DNA of 14,059 nucleotides from Myxococcales bacterium (GTDB lineage Bacteria; Myxococcota_A; Polyangia; Polyangiales; Houyiibacteriaceae), in the NCBI GenBank assembly GCA_020354595.1, contig CP070650.1, forward strand, positions 2,480,452 to 2,494,510, read 5' to 3'. A program made the translations under genes and the position numbers. Within the stretch, counting starts at the first letter, position 1, and each line of letters starts with the position of its first letter. The notes beneath the pieces are model-generated. The model made no database searches, had not been told where the DNA came from, and saw nothing but the letters and a program-made list of their open reading frames with translations. Shown here piece after piece: positions 1 through 7,072 of this stretch.

Positions 1-1851
1 CATCGACGCCTCCGCCATCGTCTTGAGGTCGTCGAGGTGGGGAACGTACCCTGCGGCCGCGATGATCACGTCCGAGACGTCGGCGATTTCCTCGCGCACG
101 AGCGCATCGCAGGTGCGCGCGGTCGCGGCACAGAGCGTTCGGCGTAGCGAGCTCTTCGGATCTTCCTGCACGCGGTTCAAGAGCACGCGTTGGGTCAAGA
201 GCCTCCGCTGCCGCACGAGGTCTTTGCGCGGATCGACGTGCGGCCCATCCGCGTCGACCAGATGCAGCATCGTTCGGAGCTGACGAAGCCGCGTCGTGAA
301 TTGGGCGACATGGTTGCCCTCTTCGAGCGGGTCGCCTTCGCGAATGACGAGCCAGTTGGTGATCTTCTGAAAGAGGTCGCCGAGGCGTTCGTCGTGGCTT
401 TGCGTGCCCTCGTCGTCTTCGCCTACCACCAACAGATCGTTGAGCGCGGATGTCTCGAACAACGCGGCGTCGAGCTCTCGTAGCGCGACGAATGCGGGGA
501 CGTTGGTCTCGGGATCGCCCTGGACGGGACGTTCGAGGAGCTTCGCCTTGGCGACGGCCGCGTCGAGGATCGTCAGCGCCACGCTCGACGCTTCGTAAGC
601 GCCCCGGGTCGCGAACGTTTCGAGCGCGTCCGATAGCATATCCCTGAGCGTTGGCTCACGACGGCTCGCGGTACCGTTGAGCTCCTCGGCCAGCGTCTTC
701 ATGAGCGCCGTTCGCCCGACGTCCTCGCTGCTCCCTTGCGCCACCGCCTTTCGAAGGTGAGCCACCGCCCTCTTGGCCGCGTCCTCTGCAAAGCCCGGAC
801 GCACGCGCTCGCGGCGAAGCTCGACCAACGCCTCGGCGGTGTCCAAGCCTCCGACGCGCGTGAGCTGCTCGAGCAGCGACTCGACGGCGGCCGGATGGCT
901 CTCGGCGGCGCGGGGAAGACCCGCGATCATCGCCGCGGCGATTCCGTGGTCTTGCTGGAACACCACGGATTCGAGGAGCTCCCGGCAGGCCCGAAGTCCC
1001 TCCTCCGGCTCGACCGCGATGCTCGCAGCCAACGAGGCCGCCGCGCGCCTCCACTCCGTGACGGTGAACTCCGGATCGAGGTGCCTCTGCATCTCCTCGC
1101 GAAAGGCCGGCATCGACGCAGCCAAGAGCCCCCGGGCCGAAGCGACGTGACGCCACACCAGGGTCTCCCGATCGGTCAGCAGACGGTCCCACGCTTCCCG
1201 AACCTGGTGCGTGCAGAACACCCGGATGCCCGTGTCGTCACCTTCCGCTGCGCGCCGTGCAGCCTCTCGGGCCGCGCGCTCGAGAAGACGAGCCGCAAGC
1301 CGTCGCGATGGGAGTGAGCCGGTGGCAGGGGCGCGAAGCCAGTCCCGGCTCAGTTCCTGTCGTGAGATCAGCGCGAGGGCGAGCGCATCGACGTTGCCCA
1401 CGGTTCCGATCGGCAGCATCAACGCAAGCGCAACGCGCGCGCGCATCGAGCGTCCGCTCAACGCTCGCTGCGAACCGAGCGCAAGTTGGGTGGCAACCGA
1501 AACGAACGTTTCGGCGTCGCCCTTGCGAAGGCGTTGCAGCACCATCCGTCCGAGTTGCCGTTTGATGGGGCTCGTCGGAAGCGCGGCGGCGACCTCGTAG
1601 AGCGCCGCAGCGGCGGCCGCCCCAGAGAGCCAATCGAGTTGCTCGACGAAGCCGCTCGGCACCGCGATCTCCATGCTTTGGAGGAGCGCGTCGGGGTCCA
1701 AGCCTTCGAGCGGAACGGGACGGCGCTCGTCGACTACGGCGCGCGCGAGGGTCGCCATCCCCTGCCGCCACGCAGCCTCACACTGCTCGGAGGTCGACAG
1801 TCGGTGCAAGACCGTCAGGCCTTCCAAGCGGTCCCGAGTCGCAGCACGCAT
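1..1851 (-). CDS. Large helical protein of unknown function (3' end beyond window)
   Basis: Reading the minus strand from ATG at 1851 gives 617 codons without a stop down to base 1, so the gene is real and its C-terminus lies outside the window. It begins MRAATRDRLEGLTVLHRLS. An in-frame GTG at 1857 is an alternative start; the upstream in-frame stop is near 1918. Composition is rich in Ala, Leu, Arg and Glu, with many short amphipathic helix-like stretches and few Gly or Pro, suggesting an all-alpha, possibly HEAT-like or repeat architecture. I see no signal peptide, no membrane segment and no catalytic motif. A conserved-looking stretch, RDWLRAPATGSLPSRRLAAR, lies around residues 168-187. 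I do not recognise the family. The gene is divergent from the SprT-like gene, with an 81-bp gap. Coding status is supported by length, third-position GC bias and normal composition, whereas the other frames here are broken and Arg/Ser-rich. Confidence 0.82.
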   Translation of the reverse strand, partial: MRAATRDRLEGLTVLHRLSTSEQCEAAWRQGMATLARAVVDERRPVPLEGLDPDALLQSMEIAVPSGFVEQLDWLSGAAAAAALYEVAAALPTSPIKRQLGRMVLQRLRKGDAETFVSVATQLALGSQRALSGRSMRARVALALMLPIGTVGNVDALALALISRQELSRDWLRAPATGSLPSRRLAARLLERAAREAARRAAEGDDTGIRVFCTHQVREAWDRLLTDRETLVWRHVASARGLLAASMPAFREEMQRHLDPEFTVTEWRRAAASLAASIAVEPEEGLRACRELLESVVFQQDHGIAAAMIAGLPRAAESHPAAVESLLEQLTRVGGLDTAEALVELRRERVRPGFAEDAAKRAVAHLRKAVAQGSSEDVGRTALMKTLAEELNGTASRREPTLRDMLSDALETFATRGAYEASSVALTILDAAVAKAKLLERPVQGDPETNVPAFVALRELDAALFETSALNDLLVVGEDDEGTQSHDERLGDLFQKITNWLVIREGDPLEEGNHVAQFTTRLRQLRTMLHLVDADGPHVDPRKDLVRQRRLLTQRVLLNRVQEDPKSSLRRTLCAATARTCDALVREEIADVSDVIIAAAGYVPHLDDLKTMAEASM

Positions 1852-1932
1852 CCCCACATGATTGTAGCGTGCCGATCGCCTGGCCGAAAGCTCGGTTGAC
1901 AATGTCGTACCAAACCTCTAGCCCAATCAGGG
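1852..1932. promoter_or_regulatory. Divergent promoter region with TTGACA box
   Basis: This 81-bp gap separates the left-hand unknown gene (-) from the SprT-like gene (+). The plus strand carries a perfect sigma70-type -35 hexamer, TTGACA, at 1896-1901. Seventeen bases later the sequence is TAGCCC (1919-1924), a poor -10. If used, transcription would begin about 1930, almost at the GTG start at 1933. No convincing promoter was seen for the minus-strand gene. Confidence 0.3.
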
Positions 1933-2697
1933 GTGCTTCAGCTTTCCTTCGAGTTTGCCGGCGAATCGCTGCCGATCGCAGATCGCGACCCGGCCGAACG
2001 CGCCCAGGACGATCTCGATCAGGCATACGCTCGTGCGTCAGCCTGGAGCGGCGCCCTCGCGGAGCGTTTGGGGCAGCCGGTCCGGCTGGTGATCACCGAC
2101 AACCGCAGCACCATGCTGTCTGCCAAGCCCAAGGGCGGCCGGCTGGAGGTGCGCCTGCACCACATGTTCCTGACGGCCGAAGAAGACATCCTGACCGCGG
2201 TGGGCGACTACCTCGGTGGCGGCTCGAAGGCTGTGGCCGTGATCGATCGCTTCATCGAAGAGAACCGAGTGCGTTTCGTGGCTCGGGGGCGCCCCCAGAC
2301 CGAGCTTCGCTCCGAGGGACGCCATCACGATCTCCGGGCGATCGTCGACGACCTGGGGCGTCGACATTTTGGCGGCGCGGTCGACGTTCGGGTGACCTGG
2401 GGAAAGCGCGTTCAGCCGAAACGCCGCCAGCGGTCGCTCCAGCTAGGGACCTACCTGCCCGAGGAGCGCCTGATCCGAATCCATCCCGTGCTCGACCAAC
2501 CGTGGGTACCGACCTTCTTCGTCGAGGCCGTCGTTTTCCACGAGATGCTCCACCACGACACGCCGGCGGTGGTGCACAATGGGCGTCGCCACTATCACAC
2601 CAGGGCGTTTCGCAAGCGCGAACGCAGCTTCGAGTACCACACCGCGGCAGAGCAGTGGCAAAAGGAAAACCTATGGCGGCTCCTCAGGGGCCAATGA
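1933..2697 (+). CDS. SprT-like zinc metalloprotease domain protein
   Basis: Predicted soluble 254-residue protein starting at GTG 1933; no ATG lies in this frame between the upstream stop (1897-1899) and the conserved region. The C-terminal third carries a zincin motif HExxH (His203-Glu204-Met-Leu-His207) within FFVEAVVFHEMLHH, followed by a His-rich stretch ending HTRAF (His222), which fits the third zinc ligand in SprT-like proteins. SprT/Spartan relatives cleave proteins, including DNA-crosslinked ones, but the substrate here is unknown. The N-terminal part (about residues 30-110) has no recognised motif and makes the protein longer than the roughly 150-170 residues of minimal SprT proteins. 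There is no signal peptide. The stop is 14 nt before the histidine kinase start, so the three downstream-reading genes look like one operon. A different zinc peptidase of the gluzincin type is possible but less likely. Confidence 0.8.
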   Translation: MLQLSFEFAGESLPIADRDPAERAQDDLDQAYARASAWSGALAERLGQPVRLVITDNRSTMLSAKPKGGRLEVRLHHMFLTAEEDILTAVGDYLGGGSKAVAVIDRFIEENRVRFVARGRPQTELRSEGRHHDLRAIVDDLGRRHFGGAVDVRVTWGKRVQPKRRQRSLQLGTYLPEERLIRIHPVLDQPWVPTFFVEAVVFHEMLHHDTPAVVHNGRRHYHTRAFRKRERSFEYHTAAEQWQKENLWRLLRGQ

Positions 2698-2711
2698 TTC
2701 GTTTCTGATCC

Positions 2712-3653
2712 ATGGCACGTCGTCGCAGAATCCGATCCTCGATCTCCACGCCAATCACTCTTGGCGCGATTACGGTGCTGCTGAGCATCGCACTGCTGGT
2801 GGGTTGGTCGTTTCTGCTCGGCCAGAAAATCATGCGTTCGGCGGACATCGCCGTGGACGTGTGGCTATTGGTTCTCGGCGCGCTTTCGTTCGTGTTGATC
2901 ATCACCGTGTTGGTGCTCTTCGTCATCTCGCTGGCGCGAGGGATCATCGAAGTCCGCAAGCAGGACACCTTCATCGATTCGGTTACGCACGAGCTCAAAA
3001 GCCCGCTCGCGTCGCTCCAGCTCTGCCTCGAGACGCTGGGTCGCGAGGGGCTCGAGAGCGACGCGCGGGAGCAGCTTCGCTCGATGATGCTCGATGACGT
3101 CGATCGATTGCGGGCGTTCATCGACGACGTCCTCGAAGCCAATCGGCTTTCCTATGCTCGACACGGCATGCTCAATCTCAGCGACGTGTCTCTCTTGGAG
3201 CTTGCCGAGGACTGCGCAGAGGCTGTTCGCGTGCGCCACAAGCTGACGGAGGACGAGCTCGTCGTTCGGGTCGAGCCCGACGTGATCGTCACCACCGACC
3301 GCGCTGCGCTCGGCATCGTCGTGAAAAACTTAATCGACAACGCGGCCAAGTATTCGTCCCGCCCAGCGCGGGTCGAGGTTCACGGCCGAAAGGATAGCGA
3401 GGGCAGGGTGCTTCTCGAGGTCAGCGACAACGGCATCGGCATCGACCGCAAGAACCTCAAGCGCGTCTTCCATCGCTTCTATCGCGTCGAGGACCAAGAG
3501 GTGAGACGACGCCGCGGGACCGGTCTCGGGCTCTTTGTCGTCTGGGCCCTCGTCAAGCAGCTCGGCGGCAGGGTGCAGGCGCTTTCGGAAGGACGGGGGC
3601 GGGGCACGACGATGCGCGTCGAGCTTCCTGTGGCACACGCGGTGACCGGATGA
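2712..3653 (+). CDS. Membrane-embedded sensor histidine kinase
   Basis: Two-component kinase of 313 residues. Two hydrophobic helices (about 15-37 and 51-75) are joined by only about 13 residues, so there is essentially no extracytoplasmic sensor domain. This is the layout of intramembrane-sensing kinases. A short linker without an obvious HAMP or PAS domain leads to HisKA with the H box SVTHELKSPL; His93 is the expected phosphorylation site. The HATPase domain has an N box (NLIDNAAKYS, 206-215), G1 box (DNGIGID, 239-245), F region (HRFYR, 254-258) and G2 box (GTGLGL, 269-274), so catalysis should be intact. The stop TGA overlaps the next gene's ATG in ATGA, indicating translational coupling to its cognate regulator. 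No clear Shine-Dalgarno precedes the ATG at 2712. The signal is unknown; the transmembrane layout and the nearby desaturase suggest a membrane property. Confidence 0.92.
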   Translation: MARRRRIRSSISTPITLGAITVLLSIALLVGWSFLLGQKIMRSADIAVDVWLLVLGALSFVLIITVLVLFVISLARGIIEVRKQDTFIDSVTHELKSPLASLQLCLETLGREGLESDAREQLRSMMLDDVDRLRAFIDDVLEANRLSYARHGMLNLSDVSLLELAEDCAEAVRVRHKLTEDELVVRVEPDVIVTTDRAALGIVVKNLIDNAAKYSSRPARVEVHGRKDSEGRVLLEVSDNGIGIDRKNLKRVFHRFYRVEDQEVRRRRGTGLGLFVVWALVKQLGGRVQALSEGRGRGTTMRVELPVAHAVTG

Positions 3654-4366
3654 TGGCGCAGAACGACAGCCAAAGGCTCCTCATCGTCGAAGACGAGGAC
3701 CACCTTGCTGCCGGCCTCAAGCTGAACCTCGAGCTCGAAGGATACCGCGTCGATGTTGCGGCCAACGCCAAAGAGGCGGGTCAGCGTCTTCTCGACCCGA
3801 CTGGCTATGACGCCATCGTCCTCGATGTGATGCTTCCCGACGTCAACGGCTTCGAGCTCTGCAGGAAGTTCCGCGAGGCCGGCAACTTCATTCCCGTGAT
3901 CATGCTGACGGCTCGCTCGTCTCCCGAGGACCGCGTCCTCGGGCTCGAGGCGGGCGCAGACGACTACCTGGTCAAGCCGTTCGAGCTGAACGAGCTCCTG
4001 GCACGCGTGCGCTCGGTCCTACGACGCCAGCGCTGGGAGCAGAACACCGGCAACCACAACAAAGCGACCACACTGTCTTTCGGGAACGCCGAGATCAACT
4101 TCGACACGCACGAGGTGACGGTCGGTGGCGAAGAAGTGCAACTCACGCAGCTCGAGCTCGATCTGCTTCGCTACTTCGCCGAGAACGCCGGCCGGGTCCT
4201 CAGTCGCACCGAGCTCCTCGAGCGTGTTTGGAAGCTCCGCAACTACGGCAACACCCGCACCGTGGACAACTTCATCTCGCGACTGCGGCGTCGCTTTGAA
4301 GAAGACCCGAGCTCCCCCACCCACTTCCTCTCCGTCCGCGGCGCAGGCTACAAATTCCTCGCCTAG
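3650..4366 (+). CDS. OmpR-family response regulator
   Basis: Cytoplasmic transcription regulator of 238 residues, the partner of the kinase just upstream. The receiver domain (about 9-125) has the acidic pair in VEDED (Glu14-Asp15), phosphoacceptor Asp59 in VLDVMLPD, Thr87 in MLTA and Lys109 in LVKPF, so all switch residues are present. After a linker, a winged-helix Trans_reg_C domain (about 139-238) contains LTQLELDLLRYF, the recognition-helix region TRTVDNFISRLRRRFE and the terminal hairpin VRGAGYKF, typical of OmpR/PhoB. The ATG at 3650 overlaps the kinase stop by 4 nt; a second ATG at 3653 is also possible. Direct targets cannot be read from sequence, but the desaturase gene starts only 143 bp downstream in the same direction. 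Confidence 0.95.
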   Translation: MMAQNDSQRLLIVEDEDHLAAGLKLNLELEGYRVDVAANAKEAGQRLLDPTGYDAIVLDVMLPDVNGFELCRKFREAGNFIPVIMLTARSSPEDRVLGLEAGADDYLVKPFELNELLARVRSVLRRQRWEQNTGNHNKATTLSFGNAEINFDTHEVTVGGEEVQLTQLELDLLRYFAENAGRVLSRTELLERVWKLRNYGNTRTVDNFISRLRRRFEEDPSSPTHFLSVRGAGYKFLA

Positions 4367-4509
4367 GCGATAGTGTGGGGGCGGTGGGGAGGGACCAATT
4401 GTCCTCCGCAGGCGTCCGGAAAAACACACAAATCCACTTTTACACAAGTATGACAAACGGGGGGTGAACCGTGACGGTGAGCGGGGGGGAGGCGCGTTAG
4501 CTTCACCGC
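4367..4509 (+). promoter_or_regulatory. Intergenic region upstream of the desaturase gene
   Basis: This 143-bp gap between the response regulator and desaturase holds a small hairpin at 4388-4407 (GGAGG/CCTCC around AATT, no following T-run). It also holds an AT-richer block at 4420-4457 that stands out from the GC-rich background. Within that block CACAA occurs at 4427 and 4443 and GACAA at 4452. This could be tandem half-sites for an OmpR-type regulator, but the 16- and 9-bp spacings are not regular. No convincing -35/-10 pair is visible. A G-rich tract at 4483-4492 lies too far (about 17 nt) from the ATG to be a good ribosome binding site. Confidence 0.3.
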
Positions 4510-5430
4510 ATGGAAACAGGGGTTACCACGCTCGAGCCGCACAACGACGGGTCGAGTCGCACCAAGCGCTGGCTCAAGGCCGCGCCGTTCATCCTCTCGC
4601 ACCTGGCCATCTTCGGCGCGATCTGGTCCGGGGTCACCTGGCAGGCCGTTGTGCTGTGCGTCGTGCTGTTGTTCGTCCGCGTGTGGGGCATCACCGCGGG
4701 CTACCATCGCTACTTCGCGCACAGGACCTACAAGACGAGCCGCGCGTTTCAGTTCTTCCTCGCGCTCCTCGCGCAGAGTAGCTCGCAAAAGGGGGTCCTG
4801 TGGTGGGCGGCGCATCACCGCGTGCACCACAAGCTTTCCGACCAGCCCGGTGACGTCCACTCACCAATTCAGAACAGCTTTTACTACGCTCACATGGGCT
4901 GGCTGTTCGACGACACGGAGGAGACGCGCTGGGACAGGATTCGCGACTTCGCCAAGTATCCGGAGCTCCGCTGGCTGAACAAGTACTGGGTCGTGCCGCC
5001 CACCGTCCTCGCGGTGTCGTGCTTCCTGATCGCAGGATGGCCGGGCCTCTTCATCGGGTTCTTCTTGAGCACCGTCCTGCTCTGGCACAACACGTTCCTG
5101 ATCAACTCACTGACGCACGTATGGGGCAAGAAGCGTTTCGACACCAGCGACGAGAGCCGGAACAACATGGTGACGGCGCTCCTGACCCTCGGCGAGGGCT
5201 GGCACAATAACCACCACCACTACCAGTCGTCCTGCCGCAATGGCTTCTACTGGTGGGAGATCGATGTGACCTACTACGTGCTCAAGATGTTGAGCTGGGT
5301 CGGCATCGTGTGGGACATCCGAGGCGTCCCGGAGCATGTCCTAGAGGAGGGCCGCCGTCGTGACCGAGGCGAGATCGACGACACGGATACACAATGCCAA
5401 GCCCCGAAGAAGCTCAGCCTCGCCGCCTAG
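4510..5430 (+). CDS. Delta9-type fatty acyl-CoA desaturase
   Basis: Integral membrane di-iron desaturase of 306 residues that inserts a cis double bond into saturated acyl chains, probably acyl-CoA as in bacterial stearoyl-CoA desaturase homologues. All three histidine boxes are present: HRYFAH (66-71), HRVHH (103-107, preceded by His102) and HNNHH (232-236) in GEGWHNNHHHYQ. Hydrophobic stretches at about 25-60, 75-90 and 155-195 fit the four-helix layout, with His boxes facing the cytoplasm. The conserved phrase SDQPGDVHSP (109-118) supports the acyl-CoA subgroup. Length is usual for bacterial members, without the C-terminal cytochrome b5 of fungal enzymes, so a separate electron donor is needed. 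It follows a two-component system on the same strand and precedes an aldehyde dehydrogenase. The exact chain position cannot be read from sequence. Confidence 0.93.
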   Translation: METGVTTLEPHNDGSSRTKRWLKAAPFILSHLAIFGAIWSGVTWQAVVLCVVLLFVRVWGITAGYHRYFAHRTYKTSRAFQFFLALLAQSSSQKGVLWWAAHHRVHHKLSDQPGDVHSPIQNSFYYAHMGWLFDDTEETRWDRIRDFAKYPELRWLNKYWVVPPTVLAVSCFLIAGWPGLFIGFFLSTVLLWHNTFLINSLTHVWGKKRFDTSDESRNNMVTALLTLGEGWHNNHHHYQSSCRNGFYWWEIDVTYYVLKMLSWVGIVWDIRGVPEHVLEEGRRRDRGEIDDTDTQCQAPKKLSLAA

Positions 5431-5462
5431 TCGGGGCTCAGAGCCACCAACGTAGGATATGC

Positions 5463-5486
5463 GCCCACCAGGGGGCTGGTTTTCTT
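5463..5486 (+). terminator. Rho-independent terminator-like hairpin after the desaturase
   Basis: ACCAG (5467-5471) and CTGGT (5476-5480) form a perfect 5-bp stem with a GGGG loop, immediately followed by TTTTCTT (5480-5486). An alternative pairing GCCC/GGGC overlaps it. The site is about 35 nt after the desaturase stop and would separate it from the aldehyde dehydrogenase gene. The stem is short, so efficiency is uncertain. Confidence 0.5.
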
Positions 5487-5554
5487 GGCGGATGCCAGTG
5501 TCGTTCGGTCTGGGTCATGAGGGTCTCCAACGGGCTGAGGTGAACCTCTCCGAG

Positions 5555-5659
5555 CGATTATACAGACATTGACTTTGTTTCAAAAGTGTTTCGCATACGT
5601 CGGAAGCCTTGAAAATCACTGACTAATTCTTCAAGCTTCGCGCTCTCAGGAGTTTGATG
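5555..5659 (+). promoter_or_regulatory. AT-rich upstream region of the aldehyde dehydrogenase gene, with candidate operator and ribosome site
   Basis: After the terminator the sequence turns AT-rich, unlike the coding DNA around it. TTGACT (5569-5574) resembles a -35 box, though the -10 at the right distance (CGCATA, 5592-5597) is weak. Overlapping it is an inverted repeat, ACTTT (5572-5576) and AAAGT (5583-5587) with a 6-nt spacer, which could be an operator. A clear Shine-Dalgarno, AGGAG at 5648-5652, lies 7 nt before ATG 5660. Confidence 0.4.
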
Positions 5660-7072
5660 ATGCCAGAGCTACACGTCGTTCCGCCCTCCCCCACGGACGT
5701 TCAGGGTACCGCTGCCGCGCTTGCAGGAGCTCTTCGGGGTTACTTCCGGACCGGAGTGACGAAGACCCTCGCGTGGCGACTGTCGCAGCTCGACGCCCTC
5801 GAGCACCTGCTCAAAGAGCGGGAAGCCGACATCCTCGATGCCCTCCGCGCTGACGTCGGCAAGCCGGAGACCGAGGCGTTCACCTCGGAGGTCGGCATGA
5901 TCGTGACCGAGGTCCGGCACATGCGAAAGAAGCTCCACCTTTGGATGAAGCCCGAGCGCGTGCGGACGTCCATGATCGCCGCCCCGGGCCGCAGCTACAT
6001 CTACCGTGAGCCGCTCGGCGTGTCGCTGATCATGGCCCCTTGGAACTACCCGTTCCAGACGGCGGTGCTGCCCCTCGTCGGCGCCCTTGCGGCTGGCAAT
6101 TGTGCGGTGCTCAAGCCATCCGAGGTATCTCAGCACTGCTCGGCCATGCTTGCAAAGTGGATCCCCAAGTACTTGGATCCGAAGGCCGTCCAGGTGTTCG
6201 AAGGAGGGGTGCCCGAAACGACCGCGCTCCTTCGCGAGAAATGGGATCACATCTTCTATACGGGCAACGGCAAGGTGGGACGCATCGTCATGGAGGCCGC
6301 ATCGAAGCACCTCACGCCGGTCACGCTGGAGCTCGGTGGGAAAAGCCCCTGCATCGTCGACGAAACCGCCGACCTCGACACCGCCGCAAAGCGAATCGTG
6401 TACGGAAAGTTCTTCAACGCGGGCCAGACGTGCGTCGCTCCGGACTACGTTCTGGTCCACGACCGAGTTCATGACGCGCTCCTCAACCGAATGGTGTCGG
6501 CGATTCGCGAGTTCTACGGCGAGGATCCGAAGCAGAGCCCCGACTTTGGGCGAATCATCAACGAGCGGCACCATGCGCGGCTCACGCGGTTGCTCGAGGG
6601 CGTCGACGTGGCGACCGGCGGTCAAACCGACGTCGACGACCGATACATCGCGCCCACGATTCTCAAGAACGTGAACGAGAGCGACGCGGTCATGCAGGAG
6701 GAGATCTTCGGCCCGATCCTGCCGGTAATCTCCGTCCCCAACATGAGCGCGGCCCTCGCGTTCGTGAATCGAGGCGACAGGCCGCTCGCGCTCTACTGCT
6801 TTTCGAAGAGCAAAGACAACCAAGAACGAGTCATCGGCGGCACCAGCGCCGGGGGCACGACGATCAACCACGTGTGGATGCACGTGGGGGTGGCGGCGCT
6901 TCCCTTCGGCGGAGTCGGCGAGAGCGGCATGGGAGCGTTCCACGGCCGCCACTCGTTCGAGGCCTTCTCACACCGGCGCGGGGTCCTGAAGAAGCCAGCG
7001 TCCCTCGACCCGCCGCTGATGTTCCCGCCCTATTCGCCGCGGAAGCTCCGCTGGATCAAGCGGTTGCTCTAG
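5660..7072 (+). CDS. Class-3-like (fatty/aromatic) aldehyde dehydrogenase
   Basis: NAD(P)-dependent oxidation of an aldehyde to the acid; 470 residues. The catalytic Cys258 lies in AGQTCVAPDY, where the APDY continuation is typical of ALDH3 and coniferyl-aldehyde dehydrogenase relatives. The general base Glu224 is in LELGGKSP, and the 34-residue spacing to Cys matches the family. The Rossmann entry MAPWNYPFQ and KPSE (about 127-155) are present, as is EEIFGPILPV near 350. The C-terminus, with FPPYSPRKLRWIKRLL, is basic and hydrophobic as in fatty aldehyde dehydrogenases and may aid membrane contact. TTG 5654 and ATG 5657 are upstream starts in frame; ATG 5660 is preferred because of AGGAG 7 nt before it. 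Its stop TAG shares the tetranucleotide CTAG with the stop of the convergent START-domain gene. A fatty aldehyde substrate is inferred from C-terminus and neighbours; aromatic aldehydes are also possible. Confidence 0.92.
   Translation: MPELHVVPPSPTDVQGTAAALAGALRGYFRTGVTKTLAWRLSQLDALEHLLKEREADILDALRADVGKPETEAFTSEVGMIVTEVRHMRKKLHLWMKPERVRTSMIAAPGRSYIYREPLGVSLIMAPWNYPFQTAVLPLVGALAAGNCAVLKPSEVSQHCSAMLAKWIPKYLDPKAVQVFEGGVPETTALLREKWDHIFYTGNGKVGRIVMEAASKHLTPVTLELGGKSPCIVDETADLDTAAKRIVYGKFFNAGQTCVAPDYVLVHDRVHDALLNRMVSAIREFYGEDPKQSPDFGRIINERHHARLTRLLEGVDVATGGQTDVDDRYIAPTILKNVNESDAVMQEEIFGPILPVISVPNMSAALAFVNRGDRPLALYCFSKSKDNQERVIGGTSAGGTTINHVWMHVGVAALPFGGVGESGMGAFHGRHSFEAFSHRRGVLKKPASLDPPLMFPPYSPRKLRWIKRLL

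Noticed and set aside
656..1771. Two minus-strand open frames of about 178 codons inside the first gene
   Set aside because: They are out of frame with the continuous 617-codon frame and have Arg/Gly/Ser-biased composition.
1869..2708. 279-codon plus-strand open frame over the SprT-like gene
   Set aside because: Arg/Pro/Gly-rich with no recognisable motif; the overlapping frame encodes the zinc protease motif.
4388..4407. Hairpin after the response regulator as a terminator
   Set aside because: The stem is only 5-6 bp with no T-run after it; kept only as a note in the intergenic entry.
5669..6952. 427-codon minus-strand open frame opposite the aldehyde dehydrogenase
   Set aside because: His/Arg/Asp-rich mirror of a confidently identified gene; no domain or ribosome site.
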